Position numbers and translations under genes: made by a program
NCBI GenBank assembly: GCA_903830745.1
Contig: CAIKVF010000215.1
Span: 1 to 15,924 of the forward strand
Source: an uncultured Actinomycetes bacterium
GTDB taxonomy: Bacteria > Actinomycetota > Acidimicrobiia > Acidimicrobiales > RAAP-2
DNA length: 15,924 nt
Direction of reading: 5' to 3'
Part shown: piece by piece, positions 1-8,189 of the stretch
Position numbering within the stretch: position 1 is the first letter of the stretch
Layout of the letters: the number at the start of each line of letters is the position of its first letter
Notes under the pieces: generated by a model
Seen by the model: only the letters and a program-made list of their open reading frames with translations
Databases searched by the model: none
Told to the model about the DNA's origin: nothing

Positions 1-735
1 CATCTTGCTGCACTCACTCACGTGGGCGACTCATGGGACCGACCAGAAGAGTTCAATAGGGTGAACGTAGAGGGCACGAGAAACATTCTCACGAGTGCAG
101 CGTTGCTTGAGCGCCCCGCAAAAGTTTTATTCGTCAGCACAGCCGATGTCTATGGAGTGGTGACTGAATCAGATCTTCCACTGCAAGAAGACCGCGTCGC
201 CTCGCCCGCTAATCCTTATTCACAGAGCAAACTTGCAGCAGAAATGCTTTGCAAAGAGGTTGCTAGCTCGCAAGAGGTTGTCATAGCTAGGCCGTTCAAT
301 CACATTGGCCCTGGGCAGTCAACTCAATTTGTGATTCCTGCATTAATTTCTCGACTTCTCAATGCCGCCGCTTCAGGAACTACTGAAATCCCCGTAGGTG
401 ACTTGTCTACTCGTCGTGATTTCTGCGATGTTCGTGACGTCGTAAAGGCATACAGATCACTTATTGAGCACGCTAAGAGCGGAGAGGTCTACAACATTGC
501 TTCAGGAAGTGATGTTGCGATTAAGGACATCGCTAATCAGTTAGTTCTGCTGCTCGCACCAAACGTAAAACTCGTTATTGATGAAACGTTGCTTCGTCCG
601 ATTGAAATTCCAGTGATGCGCGGAAGCTATAAAAAAATTCATGCAGCAACAAATTGGAAACCATCGATAAGTTTGGAAACATCGCTCGGTGACGCAATTA
701 GCGCTCTTCGAAGTAATTCTTCGATAAATCCTTAA
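1..735 (+). CDS. NAD-dependent nucleotide-sugar epimerase/reductase (extended SDR), 5' end missing
   Basis: The reading frame is open from base 1, so the gene starts before the window; the Rossmann glycine motif is not visible. The first residues, HLAALTHVGDSW, are the usual segment after the second strand of extended short-chain dehydrogenases. The catalytic YxxxK appears as YSQSK (from about base 217), preceded by VSTADVYG, which carries the serine/threonine of the active site. The stretch ARPFNHIGPGQ is characteristic of GDP-4-keto-6-deoxy-mannose reductase and close GDP-mannose 4,6-dehydratase relatives, so a GDP-deoxyhexose step is my best guess, but UDP-sugar epimerases share much of this. 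It is probably cytoplasmic and makes a sugar donor for surface glycans. The phosphomannomutase further down the window would supply the mannose-1-P needed for GDP-mannose. A 77-bp gap separates it from the glycosyltransferase gene. The family is certain; the substrate is not. Confidence 0.88.
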   Translation, partial: HLAALTHVGDSWDRPEEFNRVNVEGTRNILTSAALLERPAKVLFVSTADVYGVVTESDLPLQEDRVASPANPYSQSKLAAEMLCKEVASSQEVVIARPFNHIGPGQSTQFVIPALISRLLNAAASGTTEIPVGDLSTRRDFCDVRDVVKAYRSLIEHAKSGEVYNIASGSDVAIKDIANQLVLLLAPNVKLVIDETLLRPIEIPVMRGSYKKIHAATNWKPSISLETSLGDAISALRSNSSINP

Positions 736-812
736 TTATTTCCTTAGAACACTGTTTTTTCAGTATTTAATCGGCTGAATATTTACCTCAATAGAACTAG
801 CCTTGTTATCTG
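736..812 (+). promoter_or_regulatory. Candidate promoter of the glycosyltransferase gene, apparently leaderless
   Basis: This AT-rich 77-bp gap has no Shine-Dalgarno sequence before the ATG at 813. A TANNNT hexamer, TAGCCT, lies at 798-803, so transcription would begin at about 810, almost on the start codon. A weak -35-like CTGAAT lies at 775-780, 17 bp upstream. Leaderless mRNAs are common in Actinobacteria. A short ACTG-T6-CAGT inverted repeat lies nearby, but its 4-bp stem is too weak to call a terminator for the upstream gene. The assignment is inference from spacing only. Confidence 0.35.
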
Positions 813-3800
813 ATGGAATCCCGTGCTCCGGCCGTTGTTGCCGTCGTTGTTACCACTGGCCCTGGGCCAGGCCTTGAAGTTACTTTGGCTTCACTGGCCG
901 CTCAGGACTACGAGGAATTAAGCCTGCTCGTTATAGCGAACGGGGAGCATGACAACGTCTCTGAAAGAGTTGCTGCAGTTGCTCCAAAAGCATTTGTACG
1001 CGTCCTTGACGAAAACAAGGGCTTTGGTGCCGCCTGCAATGAAGCAGCTCTCATGGTTGATGGTGCTGCCTTCATCTTGTTCTGCCATGACGATGTTCGT
1101 CTCGACACAAACGCTGTCCAGATGATGGTTGAGGCAGCATTTCGAACGAATGCGGGGATAGTTACCCCAAAGGTGGTCCAGTACGAAGATCCAATGGTGT
1201 TGGTCCACGTAGGACAAACCTCTGACCGCTTTGGTGTGGTTCAAGAACGTGTTGATCCGGGAGAAATTGACCACGGTCAGCAAGACCTTGAGCGAGACGT
1301 ATTCGTAGCTCCGGGTGGAGTAACACTGGTTCGCTATGACCTCTTTACGACACTTCGTGGGTTTGACCCTCTCATCCCAGTGCTTGGAGAAGACTTAGAC
1401 CTCTGTTGGCGCGCACAAGTTGCGGGTGCTCGTGTCGTTGTGGCTCCAAGCGCGAAGGTTGCTCATCGACAAACAATTGCAACAGGAGAGCGCACAGTAA
1501 GCGCAGTGGGAACAAGGAGACGTAGCCGACAAGATCTCCAGCGTCGCCATCAATTAATGGTGGTCGCAACTGGATGGGGGCGAGTAACGACTCTCTTGAC
1601 GTTGCCAGTACTCGCAGTGATGGACCTGTTCGAATTTTTAATCTCACTCATTAGCGGTGACACGGACCGTGCCGGGGCGATTGTTAGTTCTTGGTTATGG
1701 CTCTTTAATAATCGAAAACGAATTCGCGAACGTCGACGACTACGTGGTCAAGTGCAAGTTCTTTCCGACAGTGAACTTCGCCGACTTCAAGTAGGTGGCG
1801 CAAGTCGTCTTAAGCGCTTTGCGACAACCTTGCTGCGCGAAGGCCTAGATAGAGCTCGTGGTGTTTTGCCAGAAGCAGAGAACCTTCCAGAAGTTATTAG
1901 TTCAGGCAGTACTTCTGGTGTGGGTTTTGCTGCGGCGTTCTCAGAAAATGAAGAGTTCGATGAAATTCCAGAAAGTGATGAAATCTCACTTCGACGCAGA
2001 GCGAGTCGCATCCTCACATCGTTTAGAGCTCAGGCGGCAACGATTGTTCTCGTAGGAGTTTTCTGGCTGATTTCTACGAGGAATCTTGCGGTAATGCCAC
2101 TGCCACTGGTTGGTCGACTAGCACCACTTGATTCATGGTGGTCAACCTGGAGACACTTTTTTGCCTCGTGGTCTCCAAACGGCGTTGGAACGGGCTCACC
2201 AGGAATGCCTGGCTACGGCGTCCTTGGCTTTGCCGGAACATTCGTCTTTGGACGCATGGGAATTCTTCCGCGCCTTGCGCTCATTTTCTCAATTCCAATT
2301 GGTTCAATAGGAATAGCCCGTCTCTTAAAGAATCGTGTTTCTAATCGAGCACGTGTTGTTGCATCCATTGCGTACCTCGCAATGCCACTTGGACTGAACA
2401 TGATTAGCCAAGGTCGTATTGATGTACTTCTGTTTGTTGGCGCCGCTCCATTCATTGTTCGACGCCTATTTGAACTACTGGCCATTCCTAGTTTCAGAGA
2501 TGGAGCGTATCCAGCTCCAGTTCAGTTTGGTTTGCAGGGTTGGAGAGGAACAGAGGCTGGTCAGCGCACGGTACTTGTAATGATCATTGCGCTAGTAAGT
2601 GCAATGGCACCGGCAACGCTTATTGCAGTTCTCGTAATTTTCATCGGAGTCAGTGTTGCAAGGTTCTTTGAATCAGATGAGAATTCCTCACGTGTGCACC
2701 CGTGGAGAACGCTTCTCTCGATTCTTGGCTCAGTGTCAATTTTCTTACTCCCGCTCACCATCAACGTCGTCTTTGCTGGCCGTCGTGCTTTAGAAACATT
2801 TGGACTTGCACGAGGGACATGGGCAGCACCGTCCTTCGGATCACTTATTCGTGGATCTGATGGAAACATTGGTCACTCATGGGCCGCGTGGTTACTGCCA
2901 ATGGTTGGGCTGCTGAGCTTCTTTGTTTGCCAGGGCATACGTCGAAACATCGCCAGCAAAGTCGCAGCAATTGCGACGATCTCGTTAGTACTGGCGAGCC
3001 TTTCGTTGCATCACTGGATGGGAGTATTCACTCCTGATGTTGATGTACTGCTCGCGCTGTACATGGCAATGATTGCACTGTTGATTGGACTTGGCGTTAG
3101 TGCGCTAGAGAATGACCTTCGACAAGCAGGCTTTGGATGGCGACAAATTTTCGCTGGGCTACTGGTCTCAATGCTTGTCATAAGTACTGCACCATTCCTG
3201 CTCAGCTCAGCGAGTGGTCGTTTTAATCTTCCTGCAAATAGTGTTGCCCAGTCACTCAGCTCGCTTGCCCCGAACAACACAGGTGCGTACCGTGTGCTCT
3301 GGCTTGGTGACCCAACTGTTCTGCCAGTTGCGGGGTGGTCAGTTGCCCCCGGACTTGCTGCAGCGACCACAATGAATGGGTTGCCGTCGGGGTCAACTCT
3401 ATTTTCTCCTCCAGATTCGAGCACCAGCGATGTGCTGTTGGCTGATGTGAAGTTAGCGTTACAGGGGCGCACTGTTCGACTCGGATCGTTGTTAGCGAAC
3501 ATGGGTGTTTCGACGATTGTTGTCATGAACGCGTCATCGCCAGAGCTTGCTGGAGTGCAGACAGTTCCAATTCGACCGGTTCCAAGCACTTTGAGTACTG
3601 CTCTAAGCATGCAGTCTGACTTGTCTCTTAAACTGAAAACTACTTCGGTCCAAGTATATGGAAACACTATGTTCGCTGGGCTTATTCACGCGACGAGCAA
3701 TGGCTCTATTCCAGTTCCTGTAGTTGCGAGTGTTGGCATAGCGGGCCACTTAAAGATGCCAACATCAACCAACGTGCATGTAGTCGCCGGCCTTGCGCCA

Positions 3801-4079
3801 GCGGGAGCGTTCGCACTAAGCGTGAATGACAAAATAGTTCCTAGAACTACAGCTGATGGATGGGCGCCAAAGTACCAAGTGGGTTCAGTTCAGGGCAACG
3901 AAAAAGTTGATCTAGTTCTTCACCAGTTCCCGCTCAATGGCCTTCTCGCGTTGTTTACGTTAGGGCTCTGGGCAATTGTGTGGCTTGGTTTTGGATGGAT
4001 CCACCGAGTTGAGTGGCTATTCAACCGAAGGCATCGTCGAGTTGTTGTGGCGGTTAATGAACCGGTGGAAAATGAATAA
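813..4079 (+). CDS. Two-domain membrane glycosyltransferase: N-terminal GT2 domain fused to polytopic membrane module
   Basis: Residues about 5-240 form a family 2 glycosyltransferase domain. It shows NKGFGAACN (68-76), a DxD-like HDDV (92-95) that should bind metal and nucleotide, and GEDLDLCWR (192-200), the usual acceptor-side ED motif. A hydrophobic stretch follows at about 258-282, then a basic region and an acidic, probably cytoplasmic linker (about 377-390). Residues about 405-800 hold roughly ten membrane segments. Residues about 800-1040 are Ser/Thr/Val-rich and look extracytoplasmic. A last membrane segment (about 1042-1062) ends in a basic tail. Actinobacteria commonly carry proteins of about 1100 residues with this layout next to DUF5719 genes. 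The likely role is transfer of a sugar to a lipid-linked acceptor, with the membrane half moving or extending it. The substrate is unknown. The ATG at 813 lacks a Shine-Dalgarno; the stop overlaps the next start. Confidence 0.87.
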   Translation: MESRAPAVVAVVVTTGPGPGLEVTLASLAAQDYEELSLLVIANGEHDNVSERVAAVAPKAFVRVLDENKGFGAACNEAALMVDGAAFILFCHDDVRLDTNAVQMMVEAAFRTNAGIVTPKVVQYEDPMVLVHVGQTSDRFGVVQERVDPGEIDHGQQDLERDVFVAPGGVTLVRYDLFTTLRGFDPLIPVLGEDLDLCWRAQVAGARVVVAPSAKVAHRQTIATGERTVSAVGTRRRSRQDLQRRHQLMVVATGWGRVTTLLTLPVLAVMDLFEFLISLISGDTDRAGAIVSSWLWLFNNRKRIRERRRLRGQVQVLSDSELRRLQVGGASRLKRFATTLLREGLDRARGVLPEAENLPEVISSGSTSGVGFAAAFSENEEFDEIPESDEISLRRRASRILTSFRAQAATIVLVGVFWLISTRNLAVMPLPLVGRLAPLDSWWSTWRHFFASWSPNGVGTGSPGMPGYGVLGFAGTFVFGRMGILPRLALIFSIPIGSIGIARLLKNRVSNRARVVASIAYLAMPLGLNMISQGRIDVLLFVGAAPFIVRRLFELLAIPSFRDGAYPAPVQFGLQGWRGTEAGQRTVLVMIIALVSAMAPATLIAVLVIFIGVSVARFFESDENSSRVHPWRTLLSILGSVSIFLLPLTINVVFAGRRALETFGLARGTWAAPSFGSLIRGSDGNIGHSWAAWLLPMVGLLSFFVCQGIRRNIASKVAAIATISLVLASLSLHHWMGVFTPDVDVLLALYMAMIALLIGLGVSALENDLRQAGFGWRQIFAGLLVSMLVISTAPFLLSSASGRFNLPANSVAQSLSSLAPNNTGAYRVLWLGDPTVLPVAGWSVAPGLAAATTMNGLPSGSTLFSPPDSSTSDVLLADVKLALQGRTVRLGSLLANMGVSTIVVMNASSPELAGVQTVPIRPVPSTLSTALSMQSDLSLKLKTTSVQVYGNTMFAGLIHATSNGSIPVPVVASVGIAGHLKMPTSTNVHVVAGLAPAGAFALSVNDKIVPRTTADGWAPKYQVGSVQGNEKVDLVLHQFPLNGLLALFTLGLWAIVWLGFGWIHRVEWLFNRRHRRVVVAVNEPVENE

Positions 4080-5385
4080 CCTTCGTCGCCTCCCGCTCGA
4101 TGCTGTTCTAGCTACAGCACTTGTGCTCACGGCAGCTCTGAGCACGATTTTTACTGGATCAAATCCTTCTCAGTTCTCTACAGGAATTCTCGAAGCATCG
4201 TATGCAGAATCAACAGCGCTGCACTGTTCTGGACTTACTTCAAGTGTGGTGACTTTTTTTAATACGACTTCAGATCCTCACAAAATTTCAATTACCTGGA
4301 TAACTAATAGTGGAAGTAGTGGCAGCACAACCACAAAATTGTCGGGACACGGGAGTTGGAGCATTTCTGAATTCGGCAAGGGAAGTGTGTTCGCGGTAGA
4401 AGCACAAATTAGTGGTGGAGGAGTTGTCGCGAGCATCGATGGAGCTGGCGGACTTCAGAGCACATGTCACTCAGTTGGAACCACCTCTTGGTACGGAGCA
4501 GGCTTTGACACCAAGGTCGGCTCTACGGGCGTGCTTAGTATTTACAATCCAACGGCAACCGCTGCAGTGTTCAACGTGTCGGCTTTCACTTCAAAGGGCT
4601 TCAGCGCCCCTGCACCATTCCAAGGATTATCGGTGAATGCACACAAATTACTTGTGGTTGACCTTGGATCACAGATTGTTAATACATCGAACATCGGCGT
4701 GCGCGTAAAAGTGCTTCGAGGATCACTTGAAATTGTTGGTATCCAAAAATCAGGCAGTGCAGTTTCTTATTACCCCGGACAGTTTCAACCGAATGAGCAG
4801 AACTGGTTTCCTCTCGTCACCACAGAAAATAAAGCAGCAGCGCAACTTCGCTTTGCAAACCCAAGCGCAAATCCAATTGCGGTGACGGTAAAAATTAGCT
4901 TGCCACCATATTCAGTACAGCCACAAACCGTTACGGTTCTACCCTTCAGTGTGGAAGGACTAACTATCACACCCAACACGGCGATTCCAGCAAATGGTTT
5001 TGCGTTCGTTAGCTCTACGTCTACTGCACCACTACTGACGACACTCGTTCTTGGAACGTCTAAGGGAATAACGCTCAATGCGCCAGGGGTGCCATCGACA
5101 TCATTGCTGCTTGCAAACTTCAACGCATCTTCACTCGACCGTGTAGTCATAACAAATACGTCTAAGCAAAATGTGATTGTTAACGCATCGTCACTTCCTG
5201 GTGCGCAGTCGGGTTCACGAACTTCAACAATTGCGTTGAAGGCGGGCGAAACTGTTCAAGTGAAGTTGCAAGGTGAAAAGACTGGTGAGATCTTCAGTAC
5301 ATCGAAGAATGTATTGCTGGTTACAGCTGCCTTTGCAACAACACCATCAGGCACAGCCCTGCTTTCAAACTTAAACAGTAGGTAG
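4072..5385 (+). CDS. Exported DUF5719-like protein
   Basis: The chosen ATG at 4072 overlaps the end of the glycosyltransferase gene by 8 bp and has GGTGG just upstream. An in-frame ATG at 4057 is the alternative. The 437-residue product begins with a short basic stretch and one hydrophobic segment (about 9-28), fitting a signal peptide or N-terminal anchor. The rest is rich in Ser, Thr, Val and Asn and predicted mainly beta. Two modules look alike: LSIYNPTATAAVFNV near 155-169 and LRFANPSANPIAVTV near 259-273. Only two cysteines are seen (52 and 132); they could form a disulfide outside the cell. The sequence style and the position behind a long GT2-membrane protein fit DUF5719, whose function is unknown. 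Overlap implies translational coupling, so a partner role in the same envelope glycan process is inferred. The stop overlaps the ftsH stop by 15 bp. Confidence 0.75.
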   Translation: MNNLRRLPLDAVLATALVLTAALSTIFTGSNPSQFSTGILEASYAESTALHCSGLTSSVVTFFNTTSDPHKISITWITNSGSSGSTTTKLSGHGSWSISEFGKGSVFAVEAQISGGGVVASIDGAGGLQSTCHSVGTTSWYGAGFDTKVGSTGVLSIYNPTATAAVFNVSAFTSKGFSAPAPFQGLSVNAHKLLVVDLGSQIVNTSNIGVRVKVLRGSLEIVGIQKSGSAVSYYPGQFQPNEQNWFPLVTTENKAAAQLRFANPSANPIAVTVKISLPPYSVQPQTVTVLPFSVEGLTITPNTAIPANGFAFVSSTSTAPLLTTLVLGTSKGITLNAPGVPSTSLLLANFNASSLDRVVITNTSKQNVIVNASSLPGAQSGSRTSTIALKAGETVQVKLQGEKTGEIFSTSKNVLLVTAAFATTPSGTALLSNLNSR

Positions 5386-7392
5386 CGTTGGTGGGTTCCA
5401 GTTAGGGGCCGGAGCGACTTCCTTGGTGTCAGTTACAACACTGGTTGTTCCAACACCGCTAAGAGCGCTGACGGTTTTAGTTCCACCAGGCCATACTGGC
5501 TCACCATGAGCTTCGTCAATCAATTTTGCGGCAGTGTCACCGTCGATTGTTTCGTGTTCTAAGAGTGAGCGCGTTAGTGACTCGAGTCCACGGCGGTGGA
5601 GTGTCAAGACTTCGATTGCTCGTGCCTCTTGTTCACGCAGAATGCGCTCAACTTCATCGTCAACGATCTCTGCAGTGTGCTCCGAGTAGTCCTTTGTTGA
5701 CATGAGCCCATCACCAAGGAAAACCTGCTGGTGTCCGCCCCAAGCCATTGGCCCGATTTCTTTAGACATTCCCCATTCGGTGACCATTCGTCGAGCGAGC
5801 TCAGTGTTTCGTTGGAGGTCGTCTGCGGCACCAGTTGAGAGATCACCGTATACCAAGAGCTCAGCAACTCTTCCACCCATGCGCATGCAGAGTGAGTCTT
5901 CTAAGTGGTTGCGTCCCATGATGTGACGATCTTCTTCAGGAAGCGTCATCGTTACTCCGAGGGCCATTCCACGAGGAATAATTGTGATCTTGTGAAGTGG
6001 GTCAGTCTTTTCAAGCACGTAGGCAAGTAGTGCGTGGCCACTTTCGTGGAACGCAATACGCTCACGCTCATCATCTTGAAGCACCATTGAATCGCGCTGG
6101 GCTCCCATGAGAACGCGGTCGCGTGCTGATTCAAAGTCCTGCATGTTGATGGTTGTTGAATCACGTCGAACAGCGTGGAGCGCTGACTCATTAACGAGGT
6201 TTGCAAGGTCAGCACCACTCATACCTGGAGTTCCGCGAGCAACCATTGAGAGGTCAACTGAGCCATCTAGGGGCTTGTCTTTTGAGTGAACCTGAAGAAT
6301 AGGTAGGCGCTCATCAAGGTCGGGGAGTGGAACCACAATCTGTCGGTCGAAACGACCAGGGCGAAGAAGTGCTGGGTCTAGAACGTCAGGACGGTTTGTC
6401 GCAGCCATAACAACGATGCCAACTGTTGGATCAAAACCGTCCATCTCGCTCAACATTTGGTTAAGTGTTTGTTCGCGCTCGTCGTGTCCACCACCAACGC
6501 CAGCACCACGCTTGCGTCCAATGGAGTCGATTTCGTCAACAAAAATGATTGCGGGAGCTGCCTTGCGAGCTGTTGCGAAGAGGTCACGAACACGTGACGC
6601 ACCAACACCGACAAACATCTCCATGAAGTCTGAACCAGAAACTGAGAAGAATGGAACTCCAGCTTCACCAGCAACCGCACGAGCAAGCATGGTCTTACCA
6701 GTTCCTGGAGGACCTACGAGCAAAATTCCCTTCGGAATCAATGCACCAATTGCTTTGTAGCGTTCTGGGAACTTCAAGAATTCAACGACTTCACTGATTT
6801 CTTGCTTCACACCGAGGTAGCCAGCAACGTCGGCAAATGTTGTTGAAGGACGGTCCTTATTAAATTGCTTTGCCTTGGACTTACCAACCGACATCATTCC
6901 GTTCATTTGGCCCTTGGCTTGGCGGCTCGCGAAGAACATAAAGCCACCGAAGATGATTATCCAGAGGAGGTAGGGAGCGAACGTTGCGAGGAATCCATTG
7001 GAGTTAACGAATACAACTGACACGTTATTTGTGCGGAGGGTTTCAATTTCAGTTGATAGAACTGGAATTGGACCGTTGGTCGTGTAGTTAGTGCCATCTG
7101 TGAGTTGACCAGTAATAACTCCATTGGCGTTGTTGACATTCGCAGAGATCACCTCAGAGCGACTTGCGTCAAGAAGCAATTTTGAATAGTCAACTGTCTT
7201 TATGTGCTTGTTCGAAAAGAGTGAAGGGATAATCAAGATGCCCAGAATGAAGATCACCAACGCAATGGTGATGAATCGCCGACGTGATTCAGGTGTCAAT
7301 GGCTTCTTGCCGCCAGGCATCATCTTTGAAAGGCCAGTTTTTTCTTTTTCAGGTGTGGTCACGCCTTCCAATCTAGAGGTCATTTGTGACAT
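5371..7392 (-). CDS. ftsH: ATP-dependent zinc metalloprotease FtsH
   Basis: This is a full-length FtsH (673 residues) that extracts and degrades membrane and some soluble proteins as a hexamer in the inner membrane. Two membrane segments (about 40-60 and 134-156) flank a short extracytoplasmic domain. The AAA+ domain shows Walker A GPPGTGKT (227-234), Walker B IIFVDEID (282-289), the pore-loop region [12 protein letters not shown] (256-267) and the second region of homology [10 protein letters not shown]. The protease domain has HESGH (H449, E450, H453) and a probable third zinc ligand D525 in STGAADDL. Start ATG 7390-7392 has AGGG about 9 bases upstream; an in-frame ATG at 7381-7383 is an alternative. 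The C-terminal tail after about 630 is Pro/Thr/Val-rich and probably disordered. It stands alone on its strand, convergent with the DUF5719 gene and divergent from the CPBP gene. All key residues are present. Confidence 0.97.
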   Translation of the reverse strand: MSQMTSRLEGVTTPEKEKTGLSKMMPGGKKPLTPESRRRFITIALVIFILGILIIPSLFSNKHIKTVDYSKLLLDASRSEVISANVNNANGVITGQLTDGTNYTTNGPIPVLSTEIETLRTNNVSVVFVNSNGFLATFAPYLLWIIIFGGFMFFASRQAKGQMNGMMSVGKSKAKQFNKDRPSTTFADVAGYLGVKQEISEVVEFLKFPERYKAIGALIPKGILLVGPPGTGKTMLARAVAGEAGVPFFSVSGSDFMEMFVGVGASRVRDLFATARKAAPAIIFVDEIDSIGRKRGAGVGGGHDEREQTLNQMLSEMDGFDPTVGIVVMAATNRPDVLDPALLRPGRFDRQIVVPLPDLDERLPILQVHSKDKPLDGSVDLSMVARGTPGMSGADLANLVNESALHAVRRDSTTINMQDFESARDRVLMGAQRDSMVLQDDERERIAFHESGHALLAYVLEKTDPLHKITIIPRGMALGVTMTLPEEDRHIMGRNHLEDSLCMRMGGRVAELLVYGDLSTGAADDLQRNTELARRMVTEWGMSKEIGPMAWGGHQQVFLGDGLMSTKDYSEHTAEIVDDEVERILREQEARAIEVLTLHRRGLESLTRSLLEHETIDGDTAAKLIDEAHGEPVWPGGTKTVSALSGVGTTSVVTDTKEVAPAPNWNPPTLPTV

Positions 7393-7439
7393 TCGATTTG
7401 GCCCTGTGCATAACTCCAGACTTGTTAGCGTTATGGGAT
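7393..7439. promoter_or_regulatory. Compact divergent promoter region between ftsH and the CPBP gene
   Basis: Only 47 bp lie between the two divergent starts, so the promoters must overlap each other or the coding regions. For the plus strand, a TANNNT hexamer TAGCGT at 7426-7431 would place transcription start at about 7438, next to the ATG at 7440; there is no Shine-Dalgarno before that ATG, fitting a leaderless message. For ftsH I see AGGG in Shine-Dalgarno position but no convincing -10. Both assignments are by eye. Confidence 0.3.
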
Positions 7440-8189
7440 ATGACTACTAGGCCATTAAAGGAAAATAACGGGAATCCTCGCGTTATTACAATCCTGCTGG
7501 CCTGCCTCGTTGGCTTCATAAGTGGTGAGGTGCTCGCGACAATTTTTACCAGCATCCTTAACTCAACTCTTCATTTCCCAGGTGGTCTCAGCACACTGGT
7601 GAAGACAGCAAAGCCACCGTACTGGTTCACTTTGTGTGGGCTACTCGGACTCTGGTGCGGGTTTGCAGCGACGGTGCTCTACGCAAAGCTCTCAGCTGGG
7701 CTCTCACTTCCAAAGAGCCTGTTCACATTAAAAGCATCCGATGCAATCTACGTATTTATAGGTGTTGCGACCCAGTTGCTTATTGATGCGGCGTATTGGC
7801 CGTTCCACTTTAAAAACATGAATAAACCTGTTGACCACATATTCGGTTCAGTGCATGGTTCGATGTTTGTTCTACTGGCGTTTTTGACAACATTCGCAGC
7901 GCCACTGATTGAAGAAATTCTATTTCGAGGTGTGGTGTTTCGATCACTTGATGCCCCTTTTTCAAACATGTCAAAGAAATTTGGTTCCTTCGCTGCAATG
8001 GCGCTCAGTGCATTTATTTTTGCGATTGCACACGCTGAGCTACTTCAGTTTGCGGGGCTCTTTGCACTTGGAATAGTGCTTTCATACATTGTTAAAAAAA
8101 CGAAGCGACTCGCACCAAGTATCTTGGCGCACATGTCTTTTAACGCTGTTGCGTTAATTGCGCTACTTCTTCAGCGAACAGGTCACTAG
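7440..8189 (+). CDS. CPBP-family intramembrane metalloprotease
   Basis: The 249-residue product has several hydrophobic segments and the three conserved motifs of the CPBP (CAAX protease and bacteriocin-processing, also called Abi) family: EEILFR (E158, E159, R163), FAIAH (F194, H198) and HMSFN (H231, N235). These are the membrane-buried metal-binding and catalytic residues, so the protein is probably active. Bacterial members process or degrade membrane peptides; the substrate here cannot be told. The start is uncertain. ATG 7440 is preferred because it gives a normal N-terminus and a leaderless promoter fits. A GTG at 7386 with AGAGG 7 bases upstream would add 18 residues and overlap the ftsH start. 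The stop TAG shares its last base with the next GTG start, so the next gene is probably translationally coupled. Confidence 0.85.
   Translation: MTTRPLKENNGNPRVITILLACLVGFISGEVLATIFTSILNSTLHFPGGLSTLVKTAKPPYWFTLCGLLGLWCGFAATVLYAKLSAGLSLPKSLFTLKASDAIYVFIGVATQLLIDAAYWPFHFKNMNKPVDHIFGSVHGSMFVLLAFLTTFAAPLIEEILFRGVVFRSLDAPFSNMSKKFGSFAAMALSAFIFAIAHAELLQFAGLFALGIVLSYIVKKTKRLAPSILAHMSFNAVALIALLLQRTGH

Noticed and set aside
745..765. ACTG-T6-CAGT inverted repeat as terminator of the epimerase gene
   Set aside because: The stem is only 4 bp and AT-rich, the T-run is in the loop, and nothing follows to mark an intrinsic terminator.
3011..3667. 218-codon open frame on the minus strand inside the glycosyltransferase gene
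   Set aside because: It lies fully inside a well-supported gene, has no recognisable motif and its composition is that of an antisense shadow.
3976..4071. Longer start for the DUF5719-like gene inside the glycosyltransferase gene
   Set aside because: The extra 32 residues only read the glycosyltransferase's last membrane segment out of frame; ATG 4072 gives a proper signal/anchor sequence.
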